64,000 nt of DNA, taken from the NCBI GenBank assembly GCA_029721515.1, contig CM056559.1, forward strand, positions 25,663,565 to 25,727,564. The letters run 5' to 3'. A model generated the notes under the pieces. That model saw only the letters and a program-made list of their open reading frames with translations, made no database searches and was not told the origin of the DNA. Each line of letters opens with the position of its first letter. Within the stretch, counting starts at the first letter, position 1. This DNA is from Synanceia verrucosa (lineage: Eukaryota > Chordata > Actinopteri > Perciformes > Synanceiidae). Shown one piece after another: positions 1-11,599 of this stretch. The position numbers and the translations under genes were made by a program.

Positions 1-112
1 ATTGATTGTTCCACTTTAGTGATCCCCTAAGGAGCTATTTAAACTGAGTTGGCTGTGGGCTTCACCGTAAGCTCTCCTCCTCTTTCTTCTTGTGTTTCTC
101 TACCCAATTCCC

Positions 113-113
113 C

Positions 114-152
<39 letters not shown>
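113..152. repeat. (CT)n-(CA)n compound microsatellite
   Basis: A short CT run leads directly into a pure AC/CA run of about 14 units. Seen directly. It accounts for the Ser-His-Thr-His string in the overlapping open frame at 49-399, which is therefore not a gene. Confidence 0.97.
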
Positions 153-406
153 CAGCCAGACATCAGTGGCTAAAGGTGTTCTTAATGGCCTCGAGTTTGA
201 TCCACCAGATTCTAGAGACTGCAGAAGCAACCGGAGAGGTGGATTTATTTCCTCTTACAAAATAAATCCACAGTCAGTTTGTGCACATTCATGCACATGT
301 GCTAAATTATTGTCACCATCTTTCACAAAAATATGCTTTGCATGGTGTTCATGCACATGTTTGCTTGTGAATTTTTATGCAGGTTATCAGTCTTACTAAC
401 ATCTAG

Positions 407-429
407 CACACACACACACACACACACAC
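407..429. repeat. (CA)n microsatellite
   Basis: Pure CA dinucleotide run of about 11 units, seen directly. Confidence 0.95.
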
Positions 430-981
430 TGGTTAGCATATTAGTTGCTGCCTTGTGATTAAAATGTTTGAACTGTCAGCTTAATGCTTCCCTGCCCCTT
501 AAGTCTTTTTTATTTGCTCTGGGATTAATTAATAGTTTAGCCAGGCCAACACACTTGCAGGCATCTATTCAGTATGGAGGGAAGGATGCAGAGCAGGTGG
601 GAGAGGGGGGTGGAGGAGTGGAGGGGTTAGCGGCCAAGAGACTGAGAGAAAAACCAAGTAGACTGGAGAGGACCGAAAAGAAGATTTCATGATTAGTTTT
701 GGTGGAAACATAAAGAACAAGAGATATGGGAGAGAGTCACAGCTGGAGAGAGAGAGAGAGAAAATGTGTAAACAGAGGATACAACACAGAAAAATATAAT
801 TAAAGGAATGCAGCCGGGGTGCTTTGTGGGTTTGTGGACAGATTCTATCTAGTATGTTGGTCATGCCACACTGGGGAGGGCTGGCTAGACAAGGCTGTGC
901 ATGCACTATGAGTCCACACTCCATTCGACAATCTACAATCGATTCTGTCAGCCAGGCTCTTCCCAGCCAGTCGACACAAAC

Positions 982-984
<3 letters not shown>
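430..984. other. Unassigned; purine-rich stretch at 570-765
   Basis: No gene seen. The plus strand at about 570-765 is strongly purine-rich (repeated GGAGG, GAGAG and a (GA)8 run near 745-760), so it is asymmetric between strands. Such tracts are common next to microsatellites in fish DNA; no function is implied. Confidence 0.6.

Positions 985-1019
<35 letters not shown>
985..1019. repeat. (TG)n microsatellite
   Basis: Pure TG run of about 17 units, seen directly. It encodes the Val-Cys string in the open frame at 824-1081, so that frame is not evidence of a gene. Confidence 0.97.
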
Positions 1020-1021
<2 letters not shown>

Positions 1022-3279
1022 AACAGTGTGCTGTGTCTAGCTCAGTTTGCGAGCTCTAAATATGTGTGCGTCATTCACTAATGTGGGTTTTTTGGTGCCT
1101 GCAGGACATCTGTGGAGAACTATGAGAGTGTGTCTCTGTGTGTGCACACTGTGGCAGTGTGTGAACTTTCAATTACAAATAACTTTATTGCTCGTAGCTC
1201 CCCGGAGGCTGTGATCAATCACTGCCATCAATAAAGACAGGCCAGTTTGTCAGGAAGGACCCACAAGCCTGCGGGTCTGGTGGCAGTGGCGGAGGAGCTT
1301 CCTAATCGAGGATGGTCTTTTAGCACCGGAGCTGCATCTCAGAAACTGTCTCAGCCTTTAATCCTGTTATGCAAGTACCACTTCCTGCAGCGTGTAGGAT
1401 CAAGGCCCACTGAACAGCAGAGGTGGGAGAAGCACGAAAAAGAAAATTAGAATTCCTTCGATGAAGAACCGCAACAGTCTGTGCTTCTTTAAGTTAAGAA
1501 AACTCCCAATTTGTGTACTTTCATGCAAAGAGAAAAAAGGAGTCTTCAAGTGATACAAGTTAACTTTCCCTCTGCAAACGTGTAGGTTGTGCAAATGATT
1601 TGAAAACAAACTTTGATTTGTTGACATGGCTTGAAGCCAGTAGCGCTCATGTGTAGTTTTGGGGAAGATTGTTTTTTTTTTTTTTTTTCAGGCTTGCTTG
1701 TATGAATAAAAGCAAGGTGAGATGTGATTTGAGTCATTGATGTTTCACACGTTTTTTGCTTTTCTAGAGTATTAATAAAAGTGTGGATGTTCAGAGGGTT
1801 TATCCATAGAGAAGCAAGTTCCTTTTTGGTATGAATATTATTTCTGCATAGTCACAGAATGGTTGTTTCTCCATGATCATGATGAAAGTGGGCAGAATAC
1901 TGTCGATTGGTTTGTCTGCTCGTTGATATATTTGGACTCAGATTTCTTTAGTCTAGCATTAATTTTGATGCTATTTCGTTCTGAAAGAGATATCGCCAAG
2001 AAACTTTCAAACACATCTTTGATAAATTCAAGATTTAAAGCCAGACACAAACTTAGTGGCTAGTGGGTAAACATATCGGAGAAGTGAAAGACAGATATTT
2101 CTGTTGGTCGATGATGAATACCAAACCAGGGTCAAACAAGGCTTGGATGATAATGTTGCTCTCTGGACATGACGAATGCTAACACATTTGCCATAACACC
2201 TCTATAAGGTGAAAAAAATACTGTGGCCAAAGCTGTAAGGATCAGTTAACATTGCAACTTTTAATACATTTTCTATCACCATGAGTATTTTGATACAGAT
2301 TAAATATTTCTTATAATCATCTATGATTGCAATAATAAATTTAGATTACATAGCTTTTGCAGAAGTTTGCATGAAAGAATGATCTGTCCCTCTTTTGATT
2401 GTCCATGTGCCTCACTTGATACCACAGGTAAGACAGGATCCAACATTAACAGTTGCCTGAATGTAAAAAATGACCAGCAGACCCTGCACAGACACACCCA
2501 GTCAAGCCAGCAGCACCGACTCAATTTTTTTTTTTTTTCTCTTATCATGTATTTTCTCATCTATTTCTGTCCTCAGAGGAGCAAATTGCAGTGTAGAGGC
2601 AGAACCTAGCCTGGTGCCATGAAGCCCGGTGCCACAGCTGGAGCCCTGTACAGTAACACTGTTACTTTTGACAGAAACTAAAATCTAACACATTAGTTTT
2701 AAAATAAGTAAAGGCAGTTACTGTTACAATGTCGTGTGTTTGTCTGGTACTTGGTAAATGATTTCCGGGGACAGTCCCAGTTTGGGATTATCAGTCCCTG
2801 GTTAAAGATTTCCCAGATGTCAGTGTTTTATGATTGAGAAAAAATGTTGTTTGTAACAATGGTTATTACGGTATAAAGGTAGGAAGCAGAAAGCGCTGCT
2901 ACCATAACAAATGTTATCTCTGAGCTGAAAAAATCCCCAGATTTTATTTCAGAAATCTGGTCACCTTACAGAAGCTCCATGCCTCAAGTCAGGTTTGTGT
3001 TTGTATCGTCCATAATGTTGAGTCGAGTTGATCAGCAGTGTATTATTTTCCATACAGCACTGAAATGAAGCTTTAGGTGCATAAATTGAGCTTTATAGAA
3101 GGTTCTTTTAAAAAAGAGGAACTACACCGTAGCACATTACTTTTTTGTGTATGTAATCAACAAAGTAATTGAGTTACTTTTTGAATACTGGTGATCAGGT
3201 GTTAAACAGGTGGTTCACCTGTACAGACAGGGCACAGAGGGTGGGACTGCTATTGATCAAATGTGAAATAGTAATAAAT
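1020..3279. other. Unassigned non-coding stretch
   Basis: No gene, RNA or mobile element recognised. It contains two T homopolymers (T17 at 1672-1688 and a run of about 15 near 2525-2539). Open frames here are under 85 codons, overlap one another on both strands and show no protein-like features. Confidence 0.5.
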
Positions 3280-3301
3280 ACTTCTTTCTTAAGAAAGAAG
3301 T
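3280..3301. repeat. 22-bp perfect palindrome
   Basis: Half-site ACTTCTTTCTT followed immediately by its exact reverse complement. Seen directly. The symmetry stops at both ends, and I see no transposon around it. It could be a chance palindrome in A/T-rich DNA or a dimeric binding site. Confidence 0.9.
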
Positions 3302-3796
3302 GTTTTGTAGTGCTGTATACGGTCATGAGGAAATGGATTTTAGTAAAATATCAGTCATAAGTGACAGTATGCACAACACAGCAAGAAAAAGAACCTCTTA
3401 GATGGGGCAAGTAGATTTGAGAAGTACTTGCCCCACAGGGCAGGTAGGAAAACGTTGAACCCTGCAAGAGTTTTAACATTTTTTTTACACTACAGAATTT
3501 ACTGCTAAAATAGTGCACTAACTGGCCCAAAAGCAGTGGCAGTCCAGACAGAGGTGTCACATGTCAGGTTGTTTGGTAACAGATCCATATTTTAAAAGCA
3601 TAAACATGCTTACTGTTTAAGAGCCTTGTTTTCTGTTATGAATTAATGAGTAGTTTGACTGGAAATTGATAGCTACATGGCACTAGAGTCTGTTCTTAAT
3701 CACTTAAGTCTGTACAATGTGTCCTGTATAGAGATATAGAAATATAAACCACACAAATACAACAAAACAAAGAAGAAGAAATAGAGCATGCACAAC
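3302..3796. other. Unassigned non-coding stretch
   Basis: Nothing recognised. AT-rich, no simple repeat, no convincing exon on either strand. Confidence 0.5.
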
Positions 3797-3800
3797 TTAA

Positions 3801-4215
3801 CTCTTTGAGTGCCACTGACATATTTATATGTCAAAGTGGTTTTTGGCAGCAGACACAAGAGGGCGCTCTCACACAGCCTGTGACGGATTTGTGGTCAGAG
3901 CATAAAGAGACAGTATACACCACAGAGACAAACAGGAAGTGGAGACGATCGAGATTAGAGAGCAAAACAAACAGAATCTGGACAAAAAGTGGTGATTTTG
4001 GTGAAAGTGTCCTCTACTCTACCTCTGATAAAACAAGAATGGAACAAGGTAAAAACAAACATTTTTTTATGATGAAATAGAGAGTCTCTTCTTTCATTTG
4101 AGCTATTCACTGTTTTCAGAGACATAGTACAAAATATTCTGTGGGTCTAGAAATATGACTCAAAATGGACAAACAAGACACTTTGTGTTTTATAAAACAG
4201 CTGGAACTCAGTGAG
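3801..4215 (+). mobile_element. piggyBac-like non-autonomous transposon (MITE), complete copy
   Basis: The element is 415 bp and flanked on both sides by TTAA (3797-3800 and 4216-4219), the target duplication used by piggyBac transposases. The left end reads CTCTTTGAGTGCCA; the right end, reverse-complemented, reads CTCACTGAGTTCCA, matching at 11 of 14 positions. The GTGCCA/GTTCCA end resembles known piggyBac inverted repeats, so the family call rests on target site plus terminus. It has no transposase frame: the only open frame (3805-4080) is 91 codons and has no recognisable domain. Two related copies lie at 32388-32708 (same orientation) and 40350-40563 (opposite), sharing the internal block from GCGCTCTCACACAGCCTGTGA onward. 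Compared with those copies this one lacks a segment of about 20 bp (GCTTCTGGGAGATG region). Complete at both ends; old enough for the termini to have diverged. Confidence 0.8.
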
Positions 4216-4351
4216 TTAAAGAGGAGGCAAGATTCAAGAAAAATCTGTTCAGACTGAACAAATAGAAATACCAGGGTGACGTTTTAGGGATTTATCCACT
4301 GTGGGTGCCGGTTTCAAAAATTAGCGTATATGGGCTCCTGTAATTAAAGCC

Positions 4352-4353
<2 letters not shown>

Positions 4354-4421
<68 letters not shown>
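4354..4421. repeat. (GT)n-(GA)n-(CA)n compound microsatellite
   Basis: A pure GT run (about 19 units) passes into GA (about 10 units) and ends in a few CA units. Seen directly. Confidence 0.97.
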
Positions 4422-4422
<1 letters not shown>

Positions 4423-6087
4423 TCTGTGATCGTTGCTAAATCAAAGCGTGCGCTCAGACCTGCCTAACGGCAACCTTTGTACTACACTGAAATAATTGTA
4501 GCCATTACCAGAAGTAGCTTCTTGCTGTAGCAAACAGACAGTTTAACCTTTCGACAGCGAGGTGAAAGCGTTCTCCCTGCTGACTCCTCCTGTAGCACTG
4601 AATCTAACATTGTCTTTGGTCTAGAGGAGAGCTGAAATTATTGCCTCTTCATAACACAGGTTTCCTGTTTTACCACCAGCGGCTGTAAGGATGCAGACAA
4701 ACATCAGGGTGTCCTGGATAGCCTCACTGGATGCATGTAGCTGACAAATACAGCATAAATACAGCAGCAGAAAACAATCACTTTGTGAATATACTGTGTA
4801 TTTCACAAGGTATAAAGATATGATATTTGCTATTTTGTATAGCCTGTACACCAAGGGATTTTTCTCATCACTTTAACTTTTAAATATAAAAGTCAACATC
4901 CAGCTGATCTGAACGCCTCACAGTAGAAAACTATCATACTGATGCTCTGCAGGTGCAATGTTTACCATGTTTTATTAGTTTAGCATGCTAACTGATGTTT
5001 TACTATTTCACACTAAATACAAAGTACACCTGAGGCTGGGGGGGGCTGTCATTACTTTTTCAGGTACAAGACAAAATGTTTTTTTTTCCAGCGTCGGCAC
5101 TGGAGGAGAAGTCAGGGATCGCCAAAGTTATTACAGTTCAAGCTGAGGGGAGCACAGATATGTGAAGCAAATTTAATGGCAGCTCATCTGATTACTGCTG
5201 AGACATTTCAGTACAAAACCACCCGAGGTTAAGTCAGCGGATCATCATAAATGGATGTGCAAAACTATAGTAATCCATCCAGTGTTTGAGATTTGACACT
5301 ACAAGCTGCAAACTGCTCTTTACAGTCCATGAGAGAGATGAGCCCCGATCTAAAAGACTAACTGGTCCAGTTTGTTGCAAGACTTTAAACTTAAGCTTTG
5401 TTTAACTACATGTTTTCTTTCTCAGCACTCTTCAACCATATCCCCTACACACACACACACCAGACACTTGTGTCAAGTTGAGCTAGTGACCCAGCATACA
5501 GCTGGTTTATCCCTGCATCCCAGATAATCCTTGGACATTTGATTGGAGGTGCTTTGCTGTCTTACTGGACTGAAGTCTTATTTTTCCACAGCTGAGTCTT
5601 GACAAACACTAAACCAGGGTCAGGAAGTGCAGTCCTGCTCCTCATGTGTTCGTCACAAAATTATCGCACATGTCACACTTCAATAACTTAAACGATAATT
5701 TTTTTTTATTTTTTTTTTAATAAGATGGATGTTTTTCGGAGCTAGATGTGGGTGGAGGAGAGGTTATCTTCAGTACAGGGTGTGATGTCATACTGAACTA
5801 AAAGCCAGAGAGGAAAATAAAGTTTGAACTCTGTCTTTAGAAATGCACACACATACACAGAGAGAAAAAAGGAGGGAGGAGAGAGCAAAGGACAGAGGTT
5901 GTGTTTGAGTTCAGGTCTCTGGTGCCATCATCAGCCGTCCCCTGCTTTCTGACCTTTGACCTCACTCTAATTCTGACAGACAACACCTTGCTCTCTTTTT
6001 CTGTCTGCCTCTCTGTCCTCATCCGTCTGTTTCTTTTAGATCTTATCTTCTTGCTGACTCTTAGCTCTCAAATCCTGAGTACATCAC
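4422..6087. other. Unassigned non-coding stretch
   Basis: No gene recognised. Contains a short CA run near 5450-5461, a G-run near 5039-5045 and T-rich runs at 5700-5719. Small open frames (under 80 codons) on both strands lack domain features. Confidence 0.5.
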
Positions 6088-6113
6088 TGTGTGTGTGTGT
6101 GTGTGTGTGTGTG
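6088..6113. repeat. (TG)n microsatellite
   Basis: Pure TG run of about 13 units followed by an imperfect GAGTGAGGGAGAGAGAAAG purine tail. Confidence 0.95.
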
Positions 6114-6121
6114 AGTGAGGG

Positions 6122-6871
6122 AGAGAGAAAGTGAGAAGCAGTAATTGGGGTTATCGCAACAGAGGATTTTATAAATAACCTGGACTGTGAATCTATTCAA
6201 GTAGAAGTTCATCATACAGAACACTCAGGCTTGACTAAATGTCCTGAATAACTCTAATGGGTGTGACTGTTTGAAGCTGATCCAAGGTAAGACTTTCTGT
6301 AAGACTTTCAGTCACAGCACTTGTGATATGAACACAGTGGTTCTTCAGGGCCAGAACTACATTTATAAACACATAACTAATTAATAGAACAATAATAATG
6401 AAATACTTGAAGGAACATGGGAAATATAATTCATGTTGATGGTTTCATTTGTGGATAATTACCTGAAGCGAGGATTCATTTTTTTTTTTTTGTCCTCTTC
6501 ACAGAGTACATCTGTAAAGTAGTGCTATTATGGGATGGATGGCCTCTGAGTGAGGCCAGTAATGCTACCACTACATACTGTGCCTTTTAAATGACTGAAT
6601 AATTTAATGAATGTCACTGTAAATACAAAAAAGATATACTGTATGTTAAAATCATGCAATATTTTTATTCATTCATTTATACATATATTACATTTGTTTA
6701 TTCACATTATTCACATATTTATCTATTTATAATTAGAATAATTTATTCACAGATACTTTCATTTATCCATTACGTGGCATGAGACTTTTACTTTTGCGGG
6801 ATGATTTTCCTTTTACCTTGAAATATCAAGGATGTGTATTTTGAATTTTTGTTACTCAGTTACTGCACCTC
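6122..6871. other. Unassigned; AT-rich
   Basis: No gene seen. Includes a T13 run at 6479-6491 and a very AT-rich interval at about 6600-6770 with repeated TTTATTCA-like words. Confidence 0.5.
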
Positions 6872-7070
6872 TGGCCATTCAGCAAGAGGGATCAATTCTG
6901 TTGCTCTTCCTGAGGTTTTTATCAAATTTTCCCATTGTAAAAGTTTTTTTTCTTCCATAGTCGATGTGATGGGTGCTTTATAAAGGACCAGAGGGTGTAT
7001 CATGTACAGATGGTGAAGTCCTCTTGGGCAAATTTGATTTGTGGTTATGGGCAATACAAATAAAATTGAC
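6872..7070 (+). mobile_element. 3' tail of a teleost LINE/SINE-type retroelement
   Basis: The stretch begins with TGGCCATTCAGCAAGAGGG and runs through a T-rich block (GAGGTTTTTATC, then TTTTTTTTCTTCCATAGTCG). It then has GTACAGATGGTGAAGTCC and ends with GGGCAATACAAATAAAATTGAC. From family knowledge, this order of blocks is that of a very common 3' region of teleost non-LTR retroelements, normally ending in (TTGAA)-like repeats. A second, shorter copy at 43262-43353 matches the last 90 bp, which shows directly that this is a dispersed repeat. No reverse transcriptase frame is present, so it is a 5'-truncated copy or the tail of a SINE. Exact family unassigned. Confidence 0.6.
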
Positions 7071-7634
7071 TGGAGTTGACCTTCTTTTTTTGGGATGTTT
7101 CTACATGCTGAGGTCTCAACATTTGTGTAATGATTACAGATTCTTATCTGATATGATGGCCAGAACTATGACAGTGTATTCCAAGTTGAACAAAACTGGA
7201 ATTTTAGAGCTAATCTCTAATAGTAAGGAGAGGGAGAAGAAGAAATAATTCAGTAGCATTATGACTTTTTTAGTAGTCGTCACTTCCACATGCATTCTGT
7301 GACATTTGAAAATGTACTTGGTGCTCTGCTCGGAGAAGACAGCAGCCACACTGGAGACACAATCCGATGATCTTTTGTACAACTTCCATCAGAATTTGAA
7401 TTGAGTGACTATCAAAATATTTGCTTGTTCTTTTCAGATCTCCTAAAATATATCCACAGGGCTTCGTGTTTGTATGAGATTGATTGCAATAATACACACA
7501 AAACAAAAAGCGTTCACAGTAGACAATTAATTATAAATCATCTATCTTCCATTTGGTGTCACAGATCATGGGTGTCAATACAGCTAAACTGCCATTATTA
7601 ACCTTCCAAGTGTGAAATTACCGTTCACTCAGCT
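7071..7634. other. Unassigned non-coding stretch
   Basis: Nothing recognised beyond overlapping short open frames on both strands (up to about 90 codons), none protein-like. Confidence 0.45.
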
Positions 7635-7642
7635 CTTAACAT

Positions 7643-7770
7643 TAGGGCTGGGATGACAACTACATCACTGCAGTGATGCCTACAGTTATGTTGGTACCAC
7701 AGTAAACTGTGGTATGGTAATCTGGTGCTTCTTAACCACGGTAATAAACATCCATACCGTCACAGCCCTG
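7643..7770. mobile_element. 128-bp hAT-type MITE with 8-bp target duplication
   Basis: Terminal inverted repeats: left end TAGGGCTGGGATGAC, right end (reverse-complemented) CAGGGCTGTGACGGT. The copy is flanked by CTTAACAT (7635-7642) and CTTAGCAT (7771-7778), 7 of 8 bases identical. An 8-bp duplication together with a CAGGGCTG-type terminus is characteristic of hAT transposons. Internally the sequence is itself partly self-complementary around ACCACAGTAAACTGTGGTA (near 7696-7714), so the whole copy can fold. Too short for any protein; it would have depended on a transposase encoded elsewhere. Confidence 0.75.
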
Positions 7771-7778
7771 CTTAGCAT

Positions 7779-8224
7779 GTGACAGTTGCGGGATGAATCA
7801 GTTGCTGAATTGGACTTGATTTGAAATGCCACGTTACACACCTCCTTTCTTCTGTATTGCAGCTCTTTATTTTTCTTCCTCTGATGTAAAATTTAAAGTC
7901 TTGCATCAGTTTTACATTACAGGATAGAAAAACGAAACAGTAATGAAAAACAAGAATCTGTTCCTCTGGGCTCTATCCATTGAGACGAACCCTGAGTGTG
8001 TGTGCACAACTAAAATCTGCTTCTCATCTGACCTCCATATATGTGGGAGGATAGGTGTAAGTGCTTTGGCACACATGCTTCAAGACAAACTCCAGTTAGA
8101 GCTTGTAAATTGGTTTAAGAAACACAAAGAAAGAGTTTTCTCATAATGAAAGACAAAGGGCTGGAATAGGGTAGTGGTTAAAAGATCTAGATGATGCATT
8201 TTCTCACATGCCTCCTCAGGCTTT

Positions 8225-8226
<2 letters not shown>
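7779..8226. other. Unassigned non-coding stretch
   Basis: No gene or repeat recognised. Confidence 0.45.

Positions 8227-8259
<33 letters not shown>
8227..8259. repeat. (GT)n microsatellite
   Basis: Pure GT run of about 16 units, seen directly. Confidence 0.96.
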
Positions 8260-8399
8260 CTGTGTCTGTGCATACAGATGTGTTTGCATTGAGTCTCAGT
8301 GTGTGTGTGTAGTGATCAGTGCAGGGTGATGTTTTATTAAAAAGAGGCGAGTGTCTGATGTCCCTCACTGCTGGTAAAGCCCCTTTCAGCCTCTTTGCC

Positions 8400-9105
8400 A
8401 TGATGTCCACTGATCTCCACTTCCTCCTGCTCCTAGCCTCCGTTCATCCTTTTAATCACCCCTCGTCGTACTCTTGTTTCTTACTTTTTTTCTAAAAGTT
8501 ATTCTTTCACACTTTCTGAAGCCAACTCCCAGCTTTTCTGCCGCATTTCCTCTTGCCTTTATTCCCCATCATCGCCGTCAGTTCTATACAGCCCCCTCTT
8601 ATCTGACTCCTTTCCAAGTAATTATCTCACATGTGGCCCTTGCGCTCTCCTCTTCCATTTACTCTCCGTTTTTATTTCAGTCTCACCCGTCTCTTCACTT
8701 CGCTCTGCTCATCCTCGTTGCAATTTTCCACCTCCTTCCTGCTCCTTGACTTACCCCGTTTCTTTCTCTCTCTGCCTTTATTTTTTTCCTTACTCTGCCA
8801 CCCTCGTCCTCTTCCTTCCCGCCTCTCCTGAGGAAAGCTTGCTGATAAGTTCGAATGGACATGCCTTCATGCTCTCCTTCTTCCCTTTCATTCCTCCAAG
8901 TCTCTCAGGTCCCGCAGAGCCCCATGGACTTGATCTTCAAATCCCCGGTGTCACTTCATATCCCCTCTCCTCATCTTCCACCTCTCCACTTTTCTCCCCA
9001 CCCCTCCAGTGTGGGAAGAAAGATAACACCCCATGCTTCCATGAACTTCCTCACTTTCTTCCTTCTCGCTCACACACCATCCTCTTCACTCCCAGGGGAA
9101 ATGCA
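8400..9105 (+). other. Long pyrimidine-rich, strand-asymmetric tract
   Basis: Over roughly 700 bp the plus strand is dominated by C and T (repeated CTCCTC, TTCCTTCC, CTCTTC words). This produces three overlapping open frames rich in Ser, Leu, Pro and Phe (8474-8749, 8631-8831, 8746-9114). Open frames in several phases at once are what a low-purine strand gives because TAA, TAG and TGA all need purines, so I do not call them genes. Possible roles (triplex-forming DNA, a 3' splice-site-rich intron region) are inference only. Confidence 0.6.
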
Positions 9106-10717
9106 CACACATAACTATAAGCTTTCCAGTGTAGACAACCAGCAGCAGTAACCACTACAAGTCTTGTACAGGTTGTCCACTGCGTGCTGTCACACTAATA
9201 CCAAACTACTACAGCATGGCATGCATGTGTGAGAGAGTGCATGTCTGTGTATGCAGTGTCCAACTCACACTCCTTTATCCCCTCTGCTCCTTCTATCTTC
9301 TATTCTGAGCCTGATATGCTAGCGAGAGGAGGATCTGGATGGCCTCTGTGACACATACTGAGGAGGAAGAGAGGTGGTGAAGATGGGTGATGTGTGCGAG
9401 AGCCAATCAGCAGGTCCACATATGACCTTTGAGATGCAGCCTCTTGTCATGCTCATCCAGGCTTGACACACAAACGTGTACTGTTCTTTCACATCTGTCT
9501 ACTTCATCACCTATCCGACTTGCGCTTCCAATGAAGCGTATTGCCGCCTCTGCTCTCCCCATTTACCTTCTTTCTTGCACATAGGATGGATGCCTGATAA
9601 CAGTTAAGATAGAACTGACTCAAGTCAGGGTAGAGATTTGGCAGATTACTTGTCTTCATCCCTGTGTCTCGCTGTGTTATGGTCAGCCCCCTCTGTTTGC
9701 AAGTGATGTCATTTAAATATCAAAACATTGCCATCAACTAATCTTTGAACCAGCATGTGTACGACTTGAATTGTGCTGTCTAGTGTCTTAAATGCTCCTC
9801 CTGTGCCCACTATTCGGGCGTCACTATGGAAATTACACTCTGCAAATGGGACATGGCTTCAGACAAGACATCGTCAAGTGGGTGTTTTGGCCTGAAGGGG
9901 AGCGCATGCAGTAATTGCTCACTTCACACCTCCCATTCATTTCCAATCAAGCCTGTGTGCAGTGCTGCATGGAGGAAGGCTCATTCCTGTTCATATTATA
10001 TTCCCAACGACTCAACAAATTTGCAATTACATGTTTCACACATTTAGTAAATGGTCCACATATTCATCACATGACATGTTGCCCTTGGACTTCTTATCTT
10101 TCAGCATCCTTCTTTGTATTTCCTACGTTTATTTCCACATTCTCACTATACCAGGCAGCAGTGGTGCAAACGTGGAAACGGCATGTGACGATGCAGCAGC
10201 AGTGATTTCAGGGTGACTGCTAGCGTAATGATTTTCCTATCCTTTTTTTCTCTCCAATAATGCTCAGCAGAGGTTGTCCGACAGATTGATTGGGATACTG
10301 TGTGTTTGTACTCTTATTGTGTGCTTTTTTTGCCTGCGTTGGCAGCAGATCGCATTGTATCATCATTCTATGTTGAATAAAATGTGCAATTTGAACACTT
10401 GTCGTCCCCTTTGGACCGTTGAACAAAATGCCACAAACAATCAATGGTTGTGTCAAGCACACACACACACATGCACTGTAGCCTGAATACAAACACTCAT
10501 TGTCAGCCAGCTCCCACCCAGGAGGGACATCCTCTGATAGAAATCAAACATGGTGTCCAAAGGCACAAACAGAGAGAGGACAGGCCCTGACTTGAATACA
10601 GTACTGCAGGTCATGCTGCAGCTGAAAGGCCTCTCTAGTTTTCTAACCACAAATATTCACACACTGCCACACATTCATCGAGATGCAAACTAATGCTCAT
10701 TCGCACACCGATGGCTC
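9106..10717. other. Unassigned non-coding stretch
   Basis: No gene recognised. Sequence is of mixed composition without long simple repeats. Open frames near 9826-10216 overlap in three phases and have no recognisable domain. Confidence 0.45.
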
Positions 10718-10861
10718 AGCCCTCAGGAGCAATTTGGGCTTCAGTGTTTTGCCCAAGGACACTTCTACATGCAGACTGGAGGGTCAAACCATGGTGGACG
10801 ACCCACTCCAACTGAACCACAGCTACGCCTCTAAACTGAATCAATCCCAAAAGAGGCTTAT
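10718..10861 (-). mobile_element. SINE-like dispersed repeat fragment
   Basis: Read on the minus strand it contains GCTGTGGTTCAGTTGGAGTG, then a GGTTTGACCCTCC box, then AAGTGTCCTTGGGCAAAACA and CCCAAATTGCTCCTGA. This succession is a widespread teleost repeat; the first two boxes resemble the A and B boxes of an RNA polymerase III promoter, which suggests a tRNA-derived SINE, though a different class cannot be excluded. A second copy on the plus strand at 46370-46566 shares TCCAAGTGTCCTTGGGCAAG. Both ends are degraded and I could not define target duplications. Confidence 0.55.
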
Positions 10862-11599
10862 TCTGCCCATCTGATTGAAACGTATCATTTTTGTGATCAG
10901 CTGCCGGCGACCCTTTGGTTGGACCATATTCCTGAAATCCCAGCAGTATGCATCAGGTTAATGCCCCCCAAAGCACAAAGCACGGCAGCTTCTCTCCAAC
11001 ATTGTCTCATTCTGGACTAATTTCTGCCCAGACCTTGATTCACTTTGTGCACAGAGAGGTGGTGCCTTTGTGAGATGACCATCTAAGACTGCCAGCAGAT
11101 GAAAGAGGAAAAAAATAACTTTTCAATCCCAGGACCAAATTGAAATGCTATGATACTGAGATGAAGGTTAGCCAGGTGGTTCACAAGAAGACATAACTGG
11201 CTGAAGCAGATCTTATGAAGTGATTTTAAGTGGAATGACATTTGTTCCCTCCCGAGACTAACTTGCTTTTAGATGTCATAGCCAACACTGAAAGAAATTA
11301 AGTCATTTTTTAAGTCTGAGAGGGAAAACAGGGAGATTTTAGTTGTTTTCTTTATTTTTCAAAGGTGAAAAGAAACTTCTGTTATTTCAGAACACTTTAT
11401 TTTTTTTTGACAATAATGTCCTCACTAGTTGTTTTGATGCATAAAACAGAATTAGAGTTAATAGGCAATCAAAAAAGTGTTGCATTTAAAGCTCAAAATC
11501 AAACCTGCATGTGTGCTGTATATCACAGGAGGGAGCCTTTCAGTTGTAAAGAAAGTACTAGTCGTCTCAACCTCTCAATACAAATACACAGTTAATTAA
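10862..11599. other. Unassigned non-coding stretch
   Basis: Nothing recognised. AT-rich toward 11300-11480, with a T-run at about 11400-11409. Confidence 0.45.

Noticed and set aside
3805..4080. 91-codon frame resembling a charged protein
   Set aside because: Lies wholly inside the piggyBac-like MITE, and the matching region in the other copies is deleted or inverted; not a transposase.
8474..9151. Four overlapping Ser/Pro/Phe-rich frames
   Set aside because: Explained by the pyrimidine-rich strand, which lacks stop codons in all phases.
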